Both the position numbers and the translations under genes were made by a program. From an uncultured Litoreibacter sp. (GTDB lineage Bacteria; Pseudomonadota; Alphaproteobacteria; Rhodobacterales; Rhodobacteraceae): DNA of 64,000 bases. Below are positions 51,435 to 61,949 of the stretch, one piece after another; the first letter of the stretch is position 1; each line of letters starts with the position of its first letter. The notes beneath the pieces are model-generated. The model was not told the DNA's origin. It saw nothing but the letters and a program-made list of their open reading frames with translations, and ran no database searches. The stretch spans positions 248,001-312,000 of the forward strand of contig CANNGL010000004.1 of the NCBI GenBank assembly GCA_947504205.1. The letters are read 5' to 3'.

Positions 51435-53536
51435 CAGTTGGCACTCCCGCCAATGGCAAACCAGCTGATCAGGATAACGATCCCGATCACCATTGCGAAT
51501 GCGTAGTGGAACATGAAGCCCGATTGGGCACGACCGGCCAGGCGTGTGAAGAAGGGCACGATACCCATCGCCACACCATTGATTGAGCCGTCAATGACAT
51601 TGCCATCCCCGCGTCTCCACAGGAAGCCACCAATCCATTTTGCAGGCCGAACGAACACGACGTCGTACAGTTCGTCAAAATACCACTTGTTGAGCAGGAA
51701 CTGATAGAGCGGCTGTTGGCTCTCAGCCAACCGACGTGGCAGCGAAGTGTCCTTGATATAGAAGAACCAAGCCGTCACGAAGCCCAGAAGCATTGCGATG
51801 AACGGCGAGAACTTCACCCATTTTGGCACGTGGTGTGCATCATCCAGCACCGTATTGCTCTCTGCCATGAAGATCGCGCCATCGCCCGGCTCACCCACAT
51901 GACGGGCGCCGTGATCATCTTTGCCCTCGCCCTCGCTTGCAGCATAGGCCACACCCACCGGGCTCAGTTGATAGGGTTGAACAATGGCGTGTTTTTCGCC
52001 GCTGATCCCGAAGAACTTCTCAACACTCTCGAAGGAGCCGAAGAACGGCTTGTAAAACACCATGCCGGAGAAGACCGCTCCAACCGCGAGCACCGCAAGC
52101 GGCGCCAGCATTGTACGGGGGCTTTCATGGGCATGTTCGTGCGTATGCTTGTCACCGCGCGGTTTGCCGTAGAAGGTCATGAACATCAAACGCCAGCTGT
52201 AGAAGCTGGTGAACAGCGCAGAGACGACCAGAAGCCAGAACGCCCCACCGGCATCCGCGGCATAGGCGCTTTCGATAATCGCATCCTTCGACACAAAGCC
52301 TGCAAAGCCCACCGGGAAGCCCACATAGAGCAGCGGAATGCCGACACCCGTAATCGCCAATGTGCCGATCATCATCGCCCAGAACGTGTAAGGGATCTTC
52401 TTCCGCAGCCCACCATAATTGCGCATGTCCTGCTCGTGGTGCATCGCGTGGATGACCGAGCCTGCTCCCAGAAACAACATCGCCTTGAAGAAGGCGTGGG
52501 TCAGCAGATGGAACATCGCGACAGAATAGACACCGACGCCTGCGGCCACGAACATGTAGCCAAGCTGCGAACAGGTTGAATAGGCGATGACGCGCTTGAT
52601 GTCGTTTTGAACGAGACCCACCGTCGCGGCGAAGAACGCAGTCAGAGATCCAAGGATCACAATCAGTGTCTTTGCCTCTGGTGCGAATTCCAGAAGAGGC
52701 GACATACGGCAAACAAGGAAGACGCCCGCCGTCACCATCGTTGCGGCGTGGATCAGCGCGGAGACCGGCGTGGGACCTTCCATCGCATCCGGCAGCCAGG
52801 TGTGCAGGAAGAGCTGCGCCGATTTGCCCATCGCACCGATGAACAGCAGAACCATGATCAGATTGGCCGCGTTCCAGTCGGCCCAAAGGAAGCTCAACTC
52901 TGTTTCAGCCAGTTCCGGTGCGGCGGCAAAAATGTCGGAGAAGTTGATGCTGTCGACCAGAAAGAACAGACCAAAGATGCCAAGCGCGAAGCCGAAATCG
53001 CCGACGCGGTTGACGACAAAAGCCTTGATCGCAGCCGCATTGGCAGAGGGTTTACGGTAGTAAAACCCGATCAAGAGATAGGACGCGACACCCACGCCTT
53101 CCCAACCAAAGAACATCTGCACAAGGTTGTCGGCGGTCACCAGCATCAGCATGGCGAAGGTAAAGAAGCTCAGATAGGCGAAGAAACGTGGCTTGTAGAC
53201 CTCTCCCTCGCGGAAGTTCTCGTCATGAGCCATGTAGCCAAAGCTGTAGAGATGCACGAGGCTGGAGACCGTAGTGATCACGATCAGCATGATCGCGGTC
53301 AGCCGGTCGAGCCGGATGGCCCAGCTTGTGTCCAGCGTGCCCGATTGGATCCAGCGCAGGATCTCGATCTGCTGCATCGTGCCATCGAAGGTCAGGAAGA
53401 CAATCCAGCTCAGAATTGCCGACAGAAACAAAAGCCCCGTCGCAATGACGCAGGCGGCTTGTTCACCGATGAGCTTCCAGCCGAACCCGCAGACCAACGC
53501 GCCTACGAGAGGGGCAAAGAGGAGTATCGTTTCCAT
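51434..53536 (-). CDS. nuoL: NADH-quinone oxidoreductase subunit L
   Basis: The distal antiporter-like subunit of complex I; its long C-terminal lateral helix spans the membrane arm. 700 residues with [20 protein letters not shown] and [20 protein letters not shown]; the C-terminal third includes a hydrophilic insert near 535-570. ATG 53536 lies five bases after the stop of a 39-residue reading frame. Confidence 0.96.
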   Translation of the reverse strand: METILLFAPLVGALVCGFGWKLIGEQAACVIATGLLFLSAILSWIVFLTFDGTMQQIEILRWIQSGTLDTSWAIRLDRLTAIMLIVITTVSSLVHLYSFGYMAHDENFREGEVYKPRFFAYLSFFTFAMLMLVTADNLVQMFFGWEGVGVASYLLIGFYYRKPSANAAAIKAFVVNRVGDFGFALGIFGLFFLVDSINFSDIFAAAPELAETELSFLWADWNAANLIMVLLFIGAMGKSAQLFLHTWLPDAMEGPTPVSALIHAATMVTAGVFLVCRMSPLLEFAPEAKTLIVILGSLTAFFAATVGLVQNDIKRVIAYSTCSQLGYMFVAAGVGVYSVAMFHLLTHAFFKAMLFLGAGSVIHAMHHEQDMRNYGGLRKKIPYTFWAMMIGTLAITGVGIPLLYVGFPVGFAGFVSKDAIIESAYAADAGGAFWLLVVSALFTSFYSWRLMFMTFYGKPRGDKHTHEHAHESPRTMLAPLAVLAVGAVFSGMVFYKPFFGSFESVEKFFGISGEKHAIVQPYQLSPVGVAYAASEGEGKDDHGARHVGEPGDGAIFMAESNTVLDDAHHVPKWVKFSPFIAMLLGFVTAWFFYIKDTSLPRRLAESQQPLYQFLLNKWYFDELYDVVFVRPAKWIGGFLWRRGDGNVIDGSINGVAMGIVPFFTRLAGRAQSGFMFHYAFAMVIGIVILISWFAIGGSAN

Positions 53537-53540
53537 GACG

Positions 53541-53660
53541 TCAATTCACTTTCTTATCGTCGTCTGCGGTCTTTGAGACATCCGGCCACGCAAAATAGAG
53601 CGCCATGGCACTGCCAAGGCCACCTGCCAGAAGTATCGCCATCCAATAGGTCAAGCTCAT
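53541..53660 (-). CDS. Small membrane peptide (39 aa) between nuoK and nuoL
   Basis: The frame encodes 39 residues with one membrane helix ([20 protein letters not shown]) and a charged tail ([11 protein letters not shown]). It fills the gap between nuoK and nuoL exactly (4 bases on each side), which supports real translation. The Paracoccus complex I operon is known to hold unidentified reading frames among the subunit genes; this is of the same kind. Role unknown. Confidence 0.65.
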   Translation of the reverse strand: MSLTYWMAILLAGGLGSAMALYFAWPDVSKTADDDKKVN

Positions 53661-53664
53661 ACGA

Positions 53665-53970
53665 TCAGCCCTTCATCACATTGACATCTTCCACGGCGAT
53701 AGTGCCCCGGTTGCGGAAGAAACAAACGAGGATGGCCAACCCGATGGCGGCCTCTGCGGCGGCGACCGTCAGCACGAACAAGGTGAAGACCTGCCCGACG
53801 AGATCGCCAAGGAATGAAGAAAAAGCCACGAGGTTGATGTTCACGGCCAACAGCATAAGTTCAATCGACATCAGGATAATGATGACGTTCTTGCGGTTCA
53901 CAAAGATCCCGAAGATGCCAATGACAAACAGCGCGGCGGCGACTGTCAGATAGTGTTCCAGACCGATCAT
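53665..53970 (-). CDS. nuoK: NADH-quinone oxidoreductase subunit K
   Basis: A 101-residue three-helix membrane subunit of complex I. It has the conserved acidic residues in helices 2 and 3 ([16 protein letters not shown] and [14 protein letters not shown]). Its start overlaps the stop of the 57-residue frame (ATGA). Confidence 0.96.
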   Translation of the reverse strand: MIGLEHYLTVAAALFVIGIFGIFVNRKNVIIILMSIELMLLAVNINLVAFSSFLGDLVGQVFTLFVLTVAAAEAAIGLAILVCFFRNRGTIAVEDVNVMKG

Positions 53971-54140
53971 TGGAATATGCCCTCGTTCGGTTGTGTGACA
54001 ACGCCAAGAGGCGCGTAATTCAGTGGCCCGCTCAGGCCATGGACCGCATCAACAGGTGAAGTGCCCATCACGATTACCGGCAAAAGCAGGCAGGCAAGCA
54101 TCCCACCAATCACCAATTTACGTGTGCGCGCGGAAGTCAT
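53967..54140 (-). CDS. Small secreted or membrane peptide (57 aa) between nuoJ and nuoK
   Basis: A 57-residue frame: basic N-terminus (MTSARTRK), one hydrophobic stretch ([18 protein letters not shown]), then a periplasmic-looking tail ending NEGIFQ. Its stop overlaps nuoK by four bases and its start is 5 bases from the nuoJ stop. Tight packing argues that it is a real gene; function unknown. Confidence 0.65.
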   Translation of the reverse strand: MTSARTRKLVIGGMLACLLLPVIVMGTSPVDAVHGLSGPLNYAPLGVVTQPNEGIFQ

Positions 54141-54145
54141 CGTGA

Positions 54146-54760
54146 TTACAGCCCCTGCCCCGGTTTCACGTCTTTCAACTCCATCGCCTCGGCCGGATCA
54201 CGCATAATCTGATCCACGATGTTTTGGCGCTTGATGTCCGTACGGTGGCGCAAGGTCAGAACGATGGCTCCGATCATTGCGACCAGCAGGATCAGGCCAG
54301 CCGCCTGAAAGAGGTAGATGTATTTTGTGTAGATCAGTTGCCCCAGAGCGGCGGTGTTCTGGGTCTCGCTCAGCGCGGGCGTCACCGCGTCACGCAGGTC
54401 AGCTACATTTGCTGTCGATTGCCATGCGCCGAAAACCAGAGCCAGCTCCATCAACAAGATCACGCCGATCAGGCCAGCAAGCGGCACAAACTTCGCCAGC
54501 TCTCCACGCAGTTCCGCGAAATCGACGTCGAGCATCATCACCACGAACAGGAACAGGACGGCGACCGCACCCACATAGACGATCACCAGAAGCATCGCGA
54601 CGAATTCTGCCCCGAGCAAGATGAAAAGCCCGGCGGAAGACAGGAAGGCAAGGATAAGCCACAGGACCGAATGGACCGGGTTTTTCGAGACAACAACCAA
54701 AAGTCCCGAAGTCACAACGACCACGGCAAACATGTAGAACGCGAAATCGGCAAAGCCCAT
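54146..54760 (-). CDS. nuoJ: NADH-quinone oxidoreductase subunit J
   Basis: Membrane subunit of complex I, 204 residues, five helices; the family stretch [20 protein letters not shown] and the flexible third helix region [20 protein letters not shown] are present. Its start overlaps the preceding carboxymuconolactone-decarboxylase-like gene by one base. Confidence 0.96.
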   Translation of the reverse strand: MGFADFAFYMFAVVVVTSGLLVVVSKNPVHSVLWLILAFLSSAGLFILLGAEFVAMLLVIVYVGAVAVLFLFVVMMLDVDFAELRGELAKFVPLAGLIGVILLMELALVFGAWQSTANVADLRDAVTPALSETQNTAALGQLIYTKYIYLFQAAGLILLVAMIGAIVLTLRHRTDIKRQNIVDQIMRDPAEAMELKDVKPGQGL

Positions 54761-55167
54761 CAGCTGTCCCCTTCTTTCTCACCGTCCAGAACGGACGTGG
54801 CGAGTTCCATCGCCTTTGTCATAGCAGGCACGCCCCCAAACATCGCGGCTTGGGCGATGGTCTCGGCGATTTCCTGTTGCGTGGCCCCGGCTTCGATCAG
54901 ATGGCGCACGGTGAGACGTATCTGAGCCTCGGCCTGAGCGCCTTGTATCGTCAGACCCGTCAGCGTCAACAGCAGCCGTGTCTTCGCATCAAGACCACCG
55001 GGATTATAGGTTTTGCCCATGAACTGCTCCATCAGATCAGCAGACATGGTGGGCATCATCTTTTCGAACCCTGCGGGCGTGAACGATTCCATAGAGGGCG
55101 AGACGGCTTTCGCCCAGTCCTGGCCCATCTTCATCATTTGCTCAAAAGGGTTCTTGGGGTCGGTCAT
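54760..55167 (-). CDS. Carboxymuconolactone decarboxylase-family protein in the nuo operon
   Basis: A 135-residue AhpD/CMD-like helical protein ([20 protein letters not shown], then [20 protein letters not shown]). The CxxC pair of peroxidase-type AhpD proteins is absent, so thiol redox activity is unlikely. It is coupled to nuoI (4-base overlap) and nuoJ (1-base overlap), so it is made with complex I. Its role there is unknown; complex I assembly or quinone handling are guesses. Confidence 0.85.
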   Translation of the reverse strand: MTDPKNPFEQMMKMGQDWAKAVSPSMESFTPAGFEKMMPTMSADLMEQFMGKTYNPGGLDAKTRLLLTLTGLTIQGAQAEAQIRLTVRHLIEAGATQQEIAETIAQAAMFGGVPAMTKAMELATSVLDGEKEGDS

Positions 55168-55655
55168 CTGTAGGGCGCATCCATTTCGAGGTTGCGGGCG
55201 ATCTCGGCTTCCCAGCGTTCGCCGTTTTCAAGAAGCTTGGCCTTATCGTAGTAAAGCTCCTCGCGTGTCTCGGTCGCGAATTCGAAATTCGGACCCTCAA
55301 CAATGGCATCGACCGGGCAGGCTTCCTGACAGAAGCCGCAATAGATGCATTTGGTCATGTCGATGTCGTAACGCGTTGTACGGCGAGAGCCGTCATCGCG
55401 GGGCTCGGCATCAATTGTGATGGCCTGCGCGGGACAGATCGCCTCGCAAAGCTTGCAGGCAATGCAGCGCTCTTCCCCGTTTGGGTAGCGGCGCAACGCG
55501 TGTTCTCCCCGGAAGCGCGGCGAAAGCGGACCCTTTTCGTGCGGGTAGTTCACCGTCGCCTTAGGGGCGAAGAAGTATTTCATCCCAAGGCCGAAGCCTT
55601 TGAAGAAATCGATGAGCAGGAAGTATTTGGCCCGACGGGCAATACTGGATGCCAT
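55164..55655 (-). CDS. nuoI: NADH-quinone oxidoreductase subunit I
   Basis: Peripheral-arm subunit of complex I carrying two 4Fe-4S clusters (N6a and N6b). The 163-residue protein has the two cysteine motifs [15 protein letters not shown] and [15 protein letters not shown]. It follows nuoH after 3 bases. Confidence 0.97.
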   Translation of the reverse strand: MASSIARRAKYFLLIDFFKGFGLGMKYFFAPKATVNYPHEKGPLSPRFRGEHALRRYPNGEERCIACKLCEAICPAQAITIDAEPRDDGSRRTTRYDIDMTKCIYCGFCQEACPVDAIVEGPNFEFATETREELYYDKAKLLENGERWEAEIARNLEMDAPYR

Positions 55656-55658
55656 GGT

Positions 55659-56696
55659 TTAACCTCCAACAGCCCAGCGGGCATAGGCTCCGCCAAAGGC
55701 TCCGAATTGTGCGAAGAAAGCCACGATCACGACCCATGCCAGCGACAATGGCAGGAAGACTTTCCAGCCCAGTCGCATCAGCTGGTCGTAGCGGTATCGT
55801 GGCACGATGGCTTTCACCATCGCGAAGAGGAAGAAGAAGATCGCCATTTTGCCGACCATCCACAGCGCTCCGTCAGGAATGCCCGGGATGGGTGACAGCC
55901 AGCCGCCGAAGAACAGCAGCGAGATCAAGGCACACATCAGGAAGATGGCGATGTATTCACCGGCCATGAAGAGCAGGAACGGCGTCGAGGAATATTCGAC
56001 CTGATAACCCGCCACCAATTCCGATTCTGCCTCCGGCAGGTCAAATGGTGGACGGTTGGTCTCTGCAAGGGCCGAGATGAAGAACAGGAAGACCATCGGG
56101 AAATGCGGCAGCCAGTACCAGCTGAAGAAGCCGTAATCGCCGTCTTGAGCCCGAACGATGTCGCCAAAGTTCAGCGATCCTGTCGACAAGATCACACCAA
56201 CGATAATCAGGCCGATGGAGACCTCGTAGGAAATCATTTGTGCAGCCGAACGAAGCGATCCCAAGAACGGATATTTCGAGTTCGAGGCCCAGCCGCCCAT
56301 GATCACGCCGTAAACCTCGAGTGATCCGATGGCGAAAACATACAGGATTGCGACGTTCAGATCGGCCAGAACCCACGTGTCATTGAACGGAATCACCGCC
56401 CAAGCGATCATCGCCAGAACAAAGGAAATAAGGGGTGCGAGCATGAAAACCGTCTTGTCGGCACCTGCCGGGACGACGATTTCCTTGACCACGTATTTTA
56501 ACGCGTCCGCCACGGTTTGCAGCAGACCCCAGACGCCGACGACATTCGGGCCGCGACGCATCTGAACAGCGGCCCAGATCTTGCGGTCGCCATAGACGAG
56601 AAACAGCAGCGAAACCATGACGAAACCGATCACAGCCAGACATTGAGCCACGATGATCAGGGCGATCCCCGGTCCTGTTGTCAGAAAGTCAGCCAT
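55659..56696 (-). CDS. nuoH: NADH-quinone oxidoreductase subunit H
   Basis: Membrane subunit at the quinone-binding site of complex I. 345 residues, eight or so helices; family motifs [39 protein letters not shown] and the polar loop [19 protein letters not shown] are intact. Confidence 0.97.
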   Translation of the reverse strand: MADFLTTGPGIALIIVAQCLAVIGFVMVSLLFLVYGDRKIWAAVQMRRGPNVVGVWGLLQTVADALKYVVKEIVVPAGADKTVFMLAPLISFVLAMIAWAVIPFNDTWVLADLNVAILYVFAIGSLEVYGVIMGGWASNSKYPFLGSLRSAAQMISYEVSIGLIIVGVILSTGSLNFGDIVRAQDGDYGFFSWYWLPHFPMVFLFFISALAETNRPPFDLPEAESELVAGYQVEYSSTPFLLFMAGEYIAIFLMCALISLLFFGGWLSPIPGIPDGALWMVGKMAIFFFLFAMVKAIVPRYRYDQLMRLGWKVFLPLSLAWVVIVAFFAQFGAFGGAYARWAVGG

Positions 56697-56720
56697 AAGT
56701 CCTCACTCAGTTACCGCATC

Positions 56721-57131
56721 TCACACGGTGGGTATGCCGTTTTCTTGGCAATCGGCGACGACCACCTCGGCATCTATGGTTTGCAATCCTTCCGGAAGGG
56801 CTGCTGAAACGGTGTAAACCGCATCTGCGGCCCAAAGACCAGACTCTTCCTGCACGTTTGTTCGCACATGACGCGCAAATCCGAAGCCTCGGATCAGCGC
56901 ATATTGCGCGGCAGCGCATTTGCCATATTCCGCAACGTCCTCGTTCCCGCGCGCGCCCTTCATTCGAACAAGGAACGAGACAATGTCTTCGTCCAGTTTC
57001 CGCGTCTCGACGCCAAGGTATTCAGGCTGGAAAACATCGCGCGTGGGTTCAGCCTCGGGCGTGCAGGCGACAAGCGCCGAAAGGCCCGCCAAGGCGATCC
57101 CTGTCTGCGCGATATGTCCCCCGTTCGGCAT
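56721..57131 (-). CDS. Small lipoprotein between nuoG and nuoH
   Basis: A 136-residue product with a likely lipoprotein signal (IALAGLSALVACTPEAEP; Cys as acceptor). The mature part has no domain I recognise. It lies 6 bases after nuoG and 24 before nuoH, inside the complex I operon. Its secreted location would put it at the periplasmic face, away from the catalytic arm. Confidence 0.7.
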   Translation of the reverse strand: MPNGGHIAQTGIALAGLSALVACTPEAEPTRDVFQPEYLGVETRKLDEDIVSFLVRMKGARGNEDVAEYGKCAAAQYALIRGFGFARHVRTNVQEESGLWAADAVYTVSAALPEGLQTIDAEVVVADCQENGIPTV

Positions 57132-57137
57132 TCTGGT

Positions 57138-59153
57138 TTACTCCGCCGCGATTGGAGCCTCGGCGCGGGCTTTGGCGTTTGCCGAAAGCTCCGCCATCAA
57201 TTGGCTTGCGCGTGCGATAGGATTGGTCAGGTAAAAATCGCTTAGGGCGTTCTCGAACGCGCCTTTGCCTAGCTTTTTAGGCTTAAGCGCGTTCCATTCG
57301 TTCTCCGGCACCTGATCAATCATCTCCAGATGCGGGGCGTGAGCAACGAGCGCCTGACGCAAACCAGCCAGCGTATTCCAGGGCTGTGTTGCGCCCAGTT
57401 CGGCCGACAGTGCCCGCAGGATTGCCCAGTTTTCCTTGGCCTCACCCGGCGCAAAACCGGCGCGCAATGCAAGTTGCGGACGCCCTTCGGTGTTGACGAA
57501 GAGACCTTGTTCTTCGGTGTAGGCGGCACCCGGCAGGATAATGTCGGCGCGATGCGCCCCACGATCCCCATGGGATCCCTGATAGATCACGAACGGGCCA
57601 TCTGCGATGTCGATCTCGTCAGCGCCCAGATTGTAGATCACCTGCGCACCGGACACGGCATTCATCCCGTCAGGATTGGTTGCGCCAGCATCCATCGCGC
57701 CGACACGGCCTGCGGCAGTGTGCAGGATCATCAGCTTCGAGTTCGCGGCTTCTGCCATTTGCATTGCCGTGGCCAACACAGCGTCGCCATCAGCGCCGGT
57801 CAATGCGCCGTGACCAACGATCATGACACCCGGCACGTCACGTTTGTCGGAATGATCTTGCGAGGCCAAATTGGAGAGCGCCGCGCGATCATCGCCGAGA
57901 TCAACAACATCATAGGTCAGATCTGCAGCCGCCCCGATACGGGCAACCTTCGCTCCGTTGATCCATGATTTGCGGATACGGGCGTTCAGCACCGGCGCTT
58001 CAATAGCCGGGTTGGTGCCGATCAGCAGGATCATCTTGGCGTCATCGATATCTTCGATGGTCGCATTGCCCACATAGGCCGAGCGATTATCCGATGGCAA
58101 CTTCGCGCCATCCGTGCGGCATTCGACAACACCGCCCTGCCCTTCGATCAGTTGCTTCAGGCTGAAGGCAGCTTCGGTTGGCGCTAGATCGCCAACAACG
58201 CCAGCAATCTTCTTGCCTTTCATCACGGTTGCCGCGGCAGACAGCGCTTCGGGCCATGACGCTTTGCGCAGCCTACCGTTTTCGCGGATGTAAGGCGTAT
58301 CCAGACGCTGGCGGCGCAAGCCGTCCCAGACAAAGCGCGTCTTGTCGGAAATCCATTCCTCGTTCACGCCATCATGGTTGCGTGGCAGGAAACGCATGAC
58401 CTCACGGCCTTTGGTATCCACGCGAATATTCGATCCAAGCGCGTCCATCACGTCGATGGATTCGGTTTTGGTCAATTCCCATGGACGGGCAGTGAAAGCA
58501 TAGGGTTTGGAGACCAACGCACCTACCGGACAGAGATCAATGATGTTGCCCTGAAGATTCGAGTCGAGCGTCTGGCCGAGATAGGAGGTGATCTCCGCAT
58601 CTTCGCCGCGTCCAGTCTGACCCATCTGCGTGATGCCAGCCACCTCGGTCGTGAAGCGGACGCAGCGCGTACACGAGATGCAGCGTGTCATGTGGGTTTC
58701 GACCAGCGGGCCCAGATCGAGGTCGGTCACCGCCCGTTTGGGTTCGCGGTAACGCGAGAAGTCCACGCCGTAAGCCATTGCCTGGTCTTGCAAATCGCAT
58801 TCGCCGCCCTGATCGCAGATCGGGCAGTCCAGCGGATGGTTGATCAGCAGGAATTCCATAACCCCTTCTCGGGCCTTCTTTACCATCGGAGAGTTGGTCT
58901 TGATCACCGGTGGTTGGCCTTCGGGGCCCGGACGCAGGTCTTTGACCTGCATCGCACAGGAGGCGGCGGGCTTTGGCGGACCACCCACAACCTCGACAAG
59001 GCACATGCGGCAGTTGCCCGCGATGGTCAGACGCTCGTGATAGCAGAAGCGCGGAATTTCGATGCCGGCCTGCTCGCAGGCCTGAATGAGGGTCATCGCC
59101 GGATCAACTTCGATCTCGGCCCCATCAATAACAATCTTGCGCAGATCAGACAT
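57138..59153 (-). CDS. nuoG: NADH-quinone oxidoreductase subunit G
   Basis: Large peripheral subunit of complex I with several Fe-S clusters. The 671-residue chain shows the 2Fe-2S motif [18 protein letters not shown], the 4Fe-4S site [20 protein letters not shown] and a third site with [10 protein letters not shown]; the C-terminal two thirds is molybdopterin-oxidoreductase-like but without cofactor use. ATG 59153 (MSDLRKIV) is favoured over 59159. Confidence 0.96.
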   Translation of the reverse strand: MSDLRKIVIDGAEIEVDPAMTLIQACEQAGIEIPRFCYHERLTIAGNCRMCLVEVVGGPPKPAASCAMQVKDLRPGPEGQPPVIKTNSPMVKKAREGVMEFLLINHPLDCPICDQGGECDLQDQAMAYGVDFSRYREPKRAVTDLDLGPLVETHMTRCISCTRCVRFTTEVAGITQMGQTGRGEDAEITSYLGQTLDSNLQGNIIDLCPVGALVSKPYAFTARPWELTKTESIDVMDALGSNIRVDTKGREVMRFLPRNHDGVNEEWISDKTRFVWDGLRRQRLDTPYIRENGRLRKASWPEALSAAATVMKGKKIAGVVGDLAPTEAAFSLKQLIEGQGGVVECRTDGAKLPSDNRSAYVGNATIEDIDDAKMILLIGTNPAIEAPVLNARIRKSWINGAKVARIGAAADLTYDVVDLGDDRAALSNLASQDHSDKRDVPGVMIVGHGALTGADGDAVLATAMQMAEAANSKLMILHTAAGRVGAMDAGATNPDGMNAVSGAQVIYNLGADEIDIADGPFVIYQGSHGDRGAHRADIILPGAAYTEEQGLFVNTEGRPQLALRAGFAPGEAKENWAILRALSAELGATQPWNTLAGLRQALVAHAPHLEMIDQVPENEWNALKPKKLGKGAFENALSDFYLTNPIARASQLMAELSANAKARAEAPIAAE

Positions 59154-59248
59154 GCGCATCCCCTTTTCAGTTTCGGTTCGGCGGCAGCGCCGTCAAACCA
59201 CTATGTGTTCACCTGAAAGAGAATGCGTCCGACCTCAAGGCCGAAACG

Positions 59249-59653
59249 TCAGTTCGTCCTCAGGAATTTGCCCACCGATGTTTCGGTGGCGATTTCTTTC
59301 TTGCCAACGGCGCAGATGGATGCCGGGTTCGACATATCCGCCCCTTTGGACTTCAAATACTTCGCCGCCTTGGCTTTCACGCGGTCCTTATCACGCTCGC
59401 TGTCGAGATAGGCGTCGATTTCCGCATTCGAATACCCAAGAGACTTGGCCCTGCTTTGCAGCGAACGCGCAAAGGAAAACGCCTTGATACGGCGCGGGCT
59501 GATATCTTCACAGGATTTGTAAAGCACCTTGCCAATCGCGACAGTGACAAGTCCTGCCTCGATCGTTTTGTCATCTTTGAGGGCAACACGCGCTTCGGCG
59601 CTTGCGGTCCCTGCCATCAGAAGGGCTGCGATAATTAAAGTTGTTCGGGTCAT
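59249..59653 (-). CDS. DUF5333-like secreted protein
   Basis: A 134-residue protein with a signal peptide (TTLIIAALLMAGTASAEA) and two cysteines, one in LYKSCEDISPRRIKAF and one in NPASICAVGKKE. From memory it corresponds to the Rhodobacterales family DUF5333, which is found in complex I operons. It overlaps the DUF3291 gene by four bases. Function unknown. Confidence 0.75.
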   Translation of the reverse strand: MTRTTLIIAALLMAGTASAEARVALKDDKTIEAGLVTVAIGKVLYKSCEDISPRRIKAFSFARSLQSRAKSLGYSNAEIDAYLDSERDKDRVKAKAAKYLKSKGADMSNPASICAVGKKEIATETSVGKFLRTN

Positions 59654-60150
59654 GCGGCGTCCTCGCTACATCCATGGGTCTTGTGCAGTTTTGCCCGCTC
59701 AAGATAATCCCACCCGAAGGCATCTTCACTATCTCCGTGTTCACGTCTCATTTCGAGACGTTGCAAAGCCTCCTCCAGCGTTGGTTTGTGACCCTCGGGC
59801 ACCCACCACATCACGAAATGCTGTTCGCCCAGAATTTCGAACCAGTCATGGCGACGTTCATAGAACTGCTTGTGAACCGTGCCCCAGACAAACTTTTCAA
59901 GGCTTTCAACGTCTTGCCAGACAGTGAGGTTGGGTACGTAAAGCGGATCACCGTCTATTTTGGCTTCCGTGTTTCCCTGTCCGGGCTCGCCCGAGCCTTC
60001 CATCATCCAGACAAAGCCCGGCATGCGCTTGCCCAACCCATTCACGAAGTCGAGAGCGTTCATGAAATCGGCCACGCGCGGATCATCTGTCGGCGCCACA
60101 AGCCGCCCCACGTTGAGCTCTGCCAGATTATGTCCCGCAGGTTGTTGCAT
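59650..60150 (-). CDS. DUF3291-family protein
   Basis: A 166-residue protein whose pattern (HNLAELNVGRLVAPTDDPRV, LTVWQDVESLEKFVWGTVHK, HFVMWWVPEGHKPTLEEALQ) fits DUF3291, a dimeric alpha/beta-barrel-like fold related to small monooxygenases. ATG 60150 overlaps the preceding stop (TGATG). It is coupled to neighbours within the nuo operon, with no known link to complex I. Confidence 0.85.
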   Translation of the reverse strand: MQQPAGHNLAELNVGRLVAPTDDPRVADFMNALDFVNGLGKRMPGFVWMMEGSGEPGQGNTEAKIDGDPLYVPNLTVWQDVESLEKFVWGTVHKQFYERRHDWFEILGEQHFVMWWVPEGHKPTLEEALQRLEMRREHGDSEDAFGWDYLERAKLHKTHGCSEDAA

Positions 60151-60488
60151 CAGCGCGCCGTGCACCGGGCGTTGAAGACATAGGCGTTGTCGCCCTCGGC
60201 GGTGTAGGCCCAGTCGTCGGTTGCGGGGTCAATCTGCCATTCGGCGTCCGAGCCACCAAAGTTGATCAGGCAATATTTGGTTGCTTCAAATCGCACACTT
60301 TCCCGCAGCGCTTCGAGGTCCGCTCCGTTATGGGTCACTCTGACCTCGATCGCGCGTGGATCATCGGTCTTCGAGAATGCCGCTTTGAACGGTAGCTCGC
60401 GTTCCGTATCGGCATTTCGTGTACCCTTACGCGCGCAGCCCGCCACAAGGGCGACCGAGATTAGCATCAGTAGGACAATGCGCAGCAT
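60150..60488 (-). CDS. Small lipoprotein in the nuo operon
   Basis: 112 residues with a lipoprotein signal (VLLMLISVALVAGCARKG). The mature part has two cysteines (KYCLINFGG and FNARCTAR) that may bond. No family recognised. It lies 3 bases after another lipoprotein gene and overlaps the DUF3291 gene. Confidence 0.75.
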   Translation of the reverse strand: MLRIVLLMLISVALVAGCARKGTRNADTERELPFKAAFSKTDDPRAIEVRVTHNGADLEALRESVRFEATKYCLINFGGSDAEWQIDPATDDWAYTAEGDNAYVFNARCTAR

Positions 60489-60491
60489 CGT

Positions 60492-60839
60492 TTAGGCTCC
60501 TTTGAACGGGGTGCCGTCGACCACCTGATTGGATTTGACAACTTGAACGCAGAATACGTTCGCTGTCAGCACGCCGTTGCGTCGCGATGTCGTATCGGCA
60601 ATTGCTTGTTCGCCGGCCTGACAGGCCACCTGCATCGCACGTGCCATCGCCCGGGATGTGTCTGCCGCCGGAATGGCCGAGCCATCCTTGTAGCGCATTG
60701 CAACCCGAACCGTATCCAGCTTCCGCCCTGCTTCGAGGATCTCAATCGGTGGACCTTTCGCCACTGTGGGCGTTGTCGTTGTCGGCTCGCAGGCCATAAG
60801 CGCCAGAGCGACACCCGATATCAAAAAACCATTACGCAT
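60492..60839 (-). CDS. Small lipoprotein in the nuo operon
   Basis: 115 residues with a short lipoprotein signal (LISGVALALMACEP). The mature domain (RVAMRYKDGSAIPAADTSRA, VACQAGEQAIADTTSR, VFCVQVVK) shows no motif I know. It shares size and lipid anchor with the next gene but little sequence, so the two are probably not recent duplicates. Confidence 0.75.
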   Translation of the reverse strand: MRNGFLISGVALALMACEPTTTTPTVAKGPPIEILEAGRKLDTVRVAMRYKDGSAIPAADTSRAMARAMQVACQAGEQAIADTTSRRNGVLTANVFCVQVVKSNQVVDGTPFKGA

Positions 60840-60848
60840 ATTCCACCC

Positions 60849-61076
60849 CTATCGCGCCCGGCTGCGTGCCGGTGCTATCCCTTTGAACGCTTTTCTGAAA
60901 AAATCCAGCGCCACCAATAGCGCCAAAATAGCCAGCAACAAAATGAATGCATAGCCCCAGTTCGGTGCCAGCCCGGCCGCGACCGCCAAATGCGCGAACC
61001 ACGCTGGAAACAAGGCGATAGCCAGCGTCGCGATTGCGGCAACAAAACTCAAAAATCCGTCCCAAAGGCGTATCAT
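60849..61076 (-). CDS. Small inner-membrane protein in the nuo operon
   Basis: 75 residues with two membrane helices (GFLSFVAAIATLAIALFPAW and YAFILLLAILALLVALDF) and a basic tail (RKAFKGIAPARSRAR) that should face the cytoplasm. It starts 6 bases after the methyltransferase stop. Unknown function. Confidence 0.7.
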   Translation of the reverse strand: MIRLWDGFLSFVAAIATLAIALFPAWFAHLAVAAGLAPNWGYAFILLLAILALLVALDFFRKAFKGIAPARSRAR

Positions 61077-61082
61077 GCTGCA

Positions 61083-61934
61083 TCACCCCGCCTCTGCTGA
61101 TGTTTCGACATTAAACTGACCGAACCTGTCGATCCCCACCATCGAAGATCGCGGCGGCTCCAGGCGCGTGCGCTTTTCCAGAACGACAACCGAGTCGTGC
61201 ACGTGCATCCCGTAAAGATCTGGCGCCACACCGGGATGACGGGTGCCTGCGGTGTGGTAGCGCCGGTGCAAATCGTCGATCAGATCTTTGACATCCGAGA
61301 TGAAGCTGGAGGCGGTGTTATGTCCGCCTTCATAGTAGCCCCAATAATTCGCATGGGTGTCTTCGATCAGATACGTCCCCTCATCGCTCAACTTGGGGAA
61401 CAGATGCGTAAGACTTGCGCGAATGTGGCTCGACATGTGGCTGCCATCGTCGATGATCACATCCACGCCGCCCATCTCTTCTATGACCCGGTCCAAGAAA
61501 GCCGGATCATCTTGTGAGCCGAGACGCACCTGAGCGTGGTCCCCGTCGAAGACCGCACATCGCTCGTCGATATCTATCCCGAAAATTGTTGCATCCGGTC
61601 CCAGATAGTCGCGCCACATGGCAAGACTGCCGCCACGAAACACACCGATTTCCAGAAACCTGACCGGCGTACCGCGATAGCGCGACAGGTAGCGGTCATA
61701 GACTGGAAAATAGTGATGCCACTTGTGGATCAGATCACCGTCGTGGTTCGCCCAGAAGAACGCCTCGAGATCGCCGCCATCACCATAGGGTGCCAAAAGC
61801 GGCGCACCTTTATAGTCGTGGTTCACATCAGACGCAAAAATCGGGCCTTGCGGCACCTCCGTCGCGGCAGCATCCGCCGCAGCCTCTGGCTTATCGTCCA
61901 GAAAGCCTTCAGATATGGAGGGCGTGCCTGTCAT
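61083..61934 (-). CDS. SAM-dependent methyltransferase, MycE/TylE-like, in the nuo operon
   Basis: The 283-residue protein has the SAM-binding motif FLEIGVFRGGSLAMWRDYLG, the acidic ribose site IFGIDIDERC and a metal-like site VDVIIDDGSHMSSH. This pattern is that of class I sugar or macrolide O-methyltransferases and cephalosporin-hydroxylase-like proteins. No sugar-biosynthesis gene is near; it lies between nuoF and nuoG, 15 bases after nuoF. The target is unknown; an enzyme inserted in the operon without a complex I role is as likely as a complex I modifier. Confidence 0.8.
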   Translation of the reverse strand: MTGTPSISEGFLDDKPEAAADAAATEVPQGPIFASDVNHDYKGAPLLAPYGDGGDLEAFFWANHDGDLIHKWHHYFPVYDRYLSRYRGTPVRFLEIGVFRGGSLAMWRDYLGPDATIFGIDIDERCAVFDGDHAQVRLGSQDDPAFLDRVIEEMGGVDVIIDDGSHMSSHIRASLTHLFPKLSDEGTYLIEDTHANYWGYYEGGHNTASSFISDVKDLIDDLHRRYHTAGTRHPGVAPDLYGMHVHDSVVVLEKRTRLEPPRSSMVGIDRFGQFNVETSAEAG

Positions 61935-61949
61935 CCCAGCGCGTTCCGA

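Noticed and set aside
52607-53953. Plus-strand open frame (448 codons) opposite nuoL and nuoK
   Set aside because: Antisense to conserved complex I genes.
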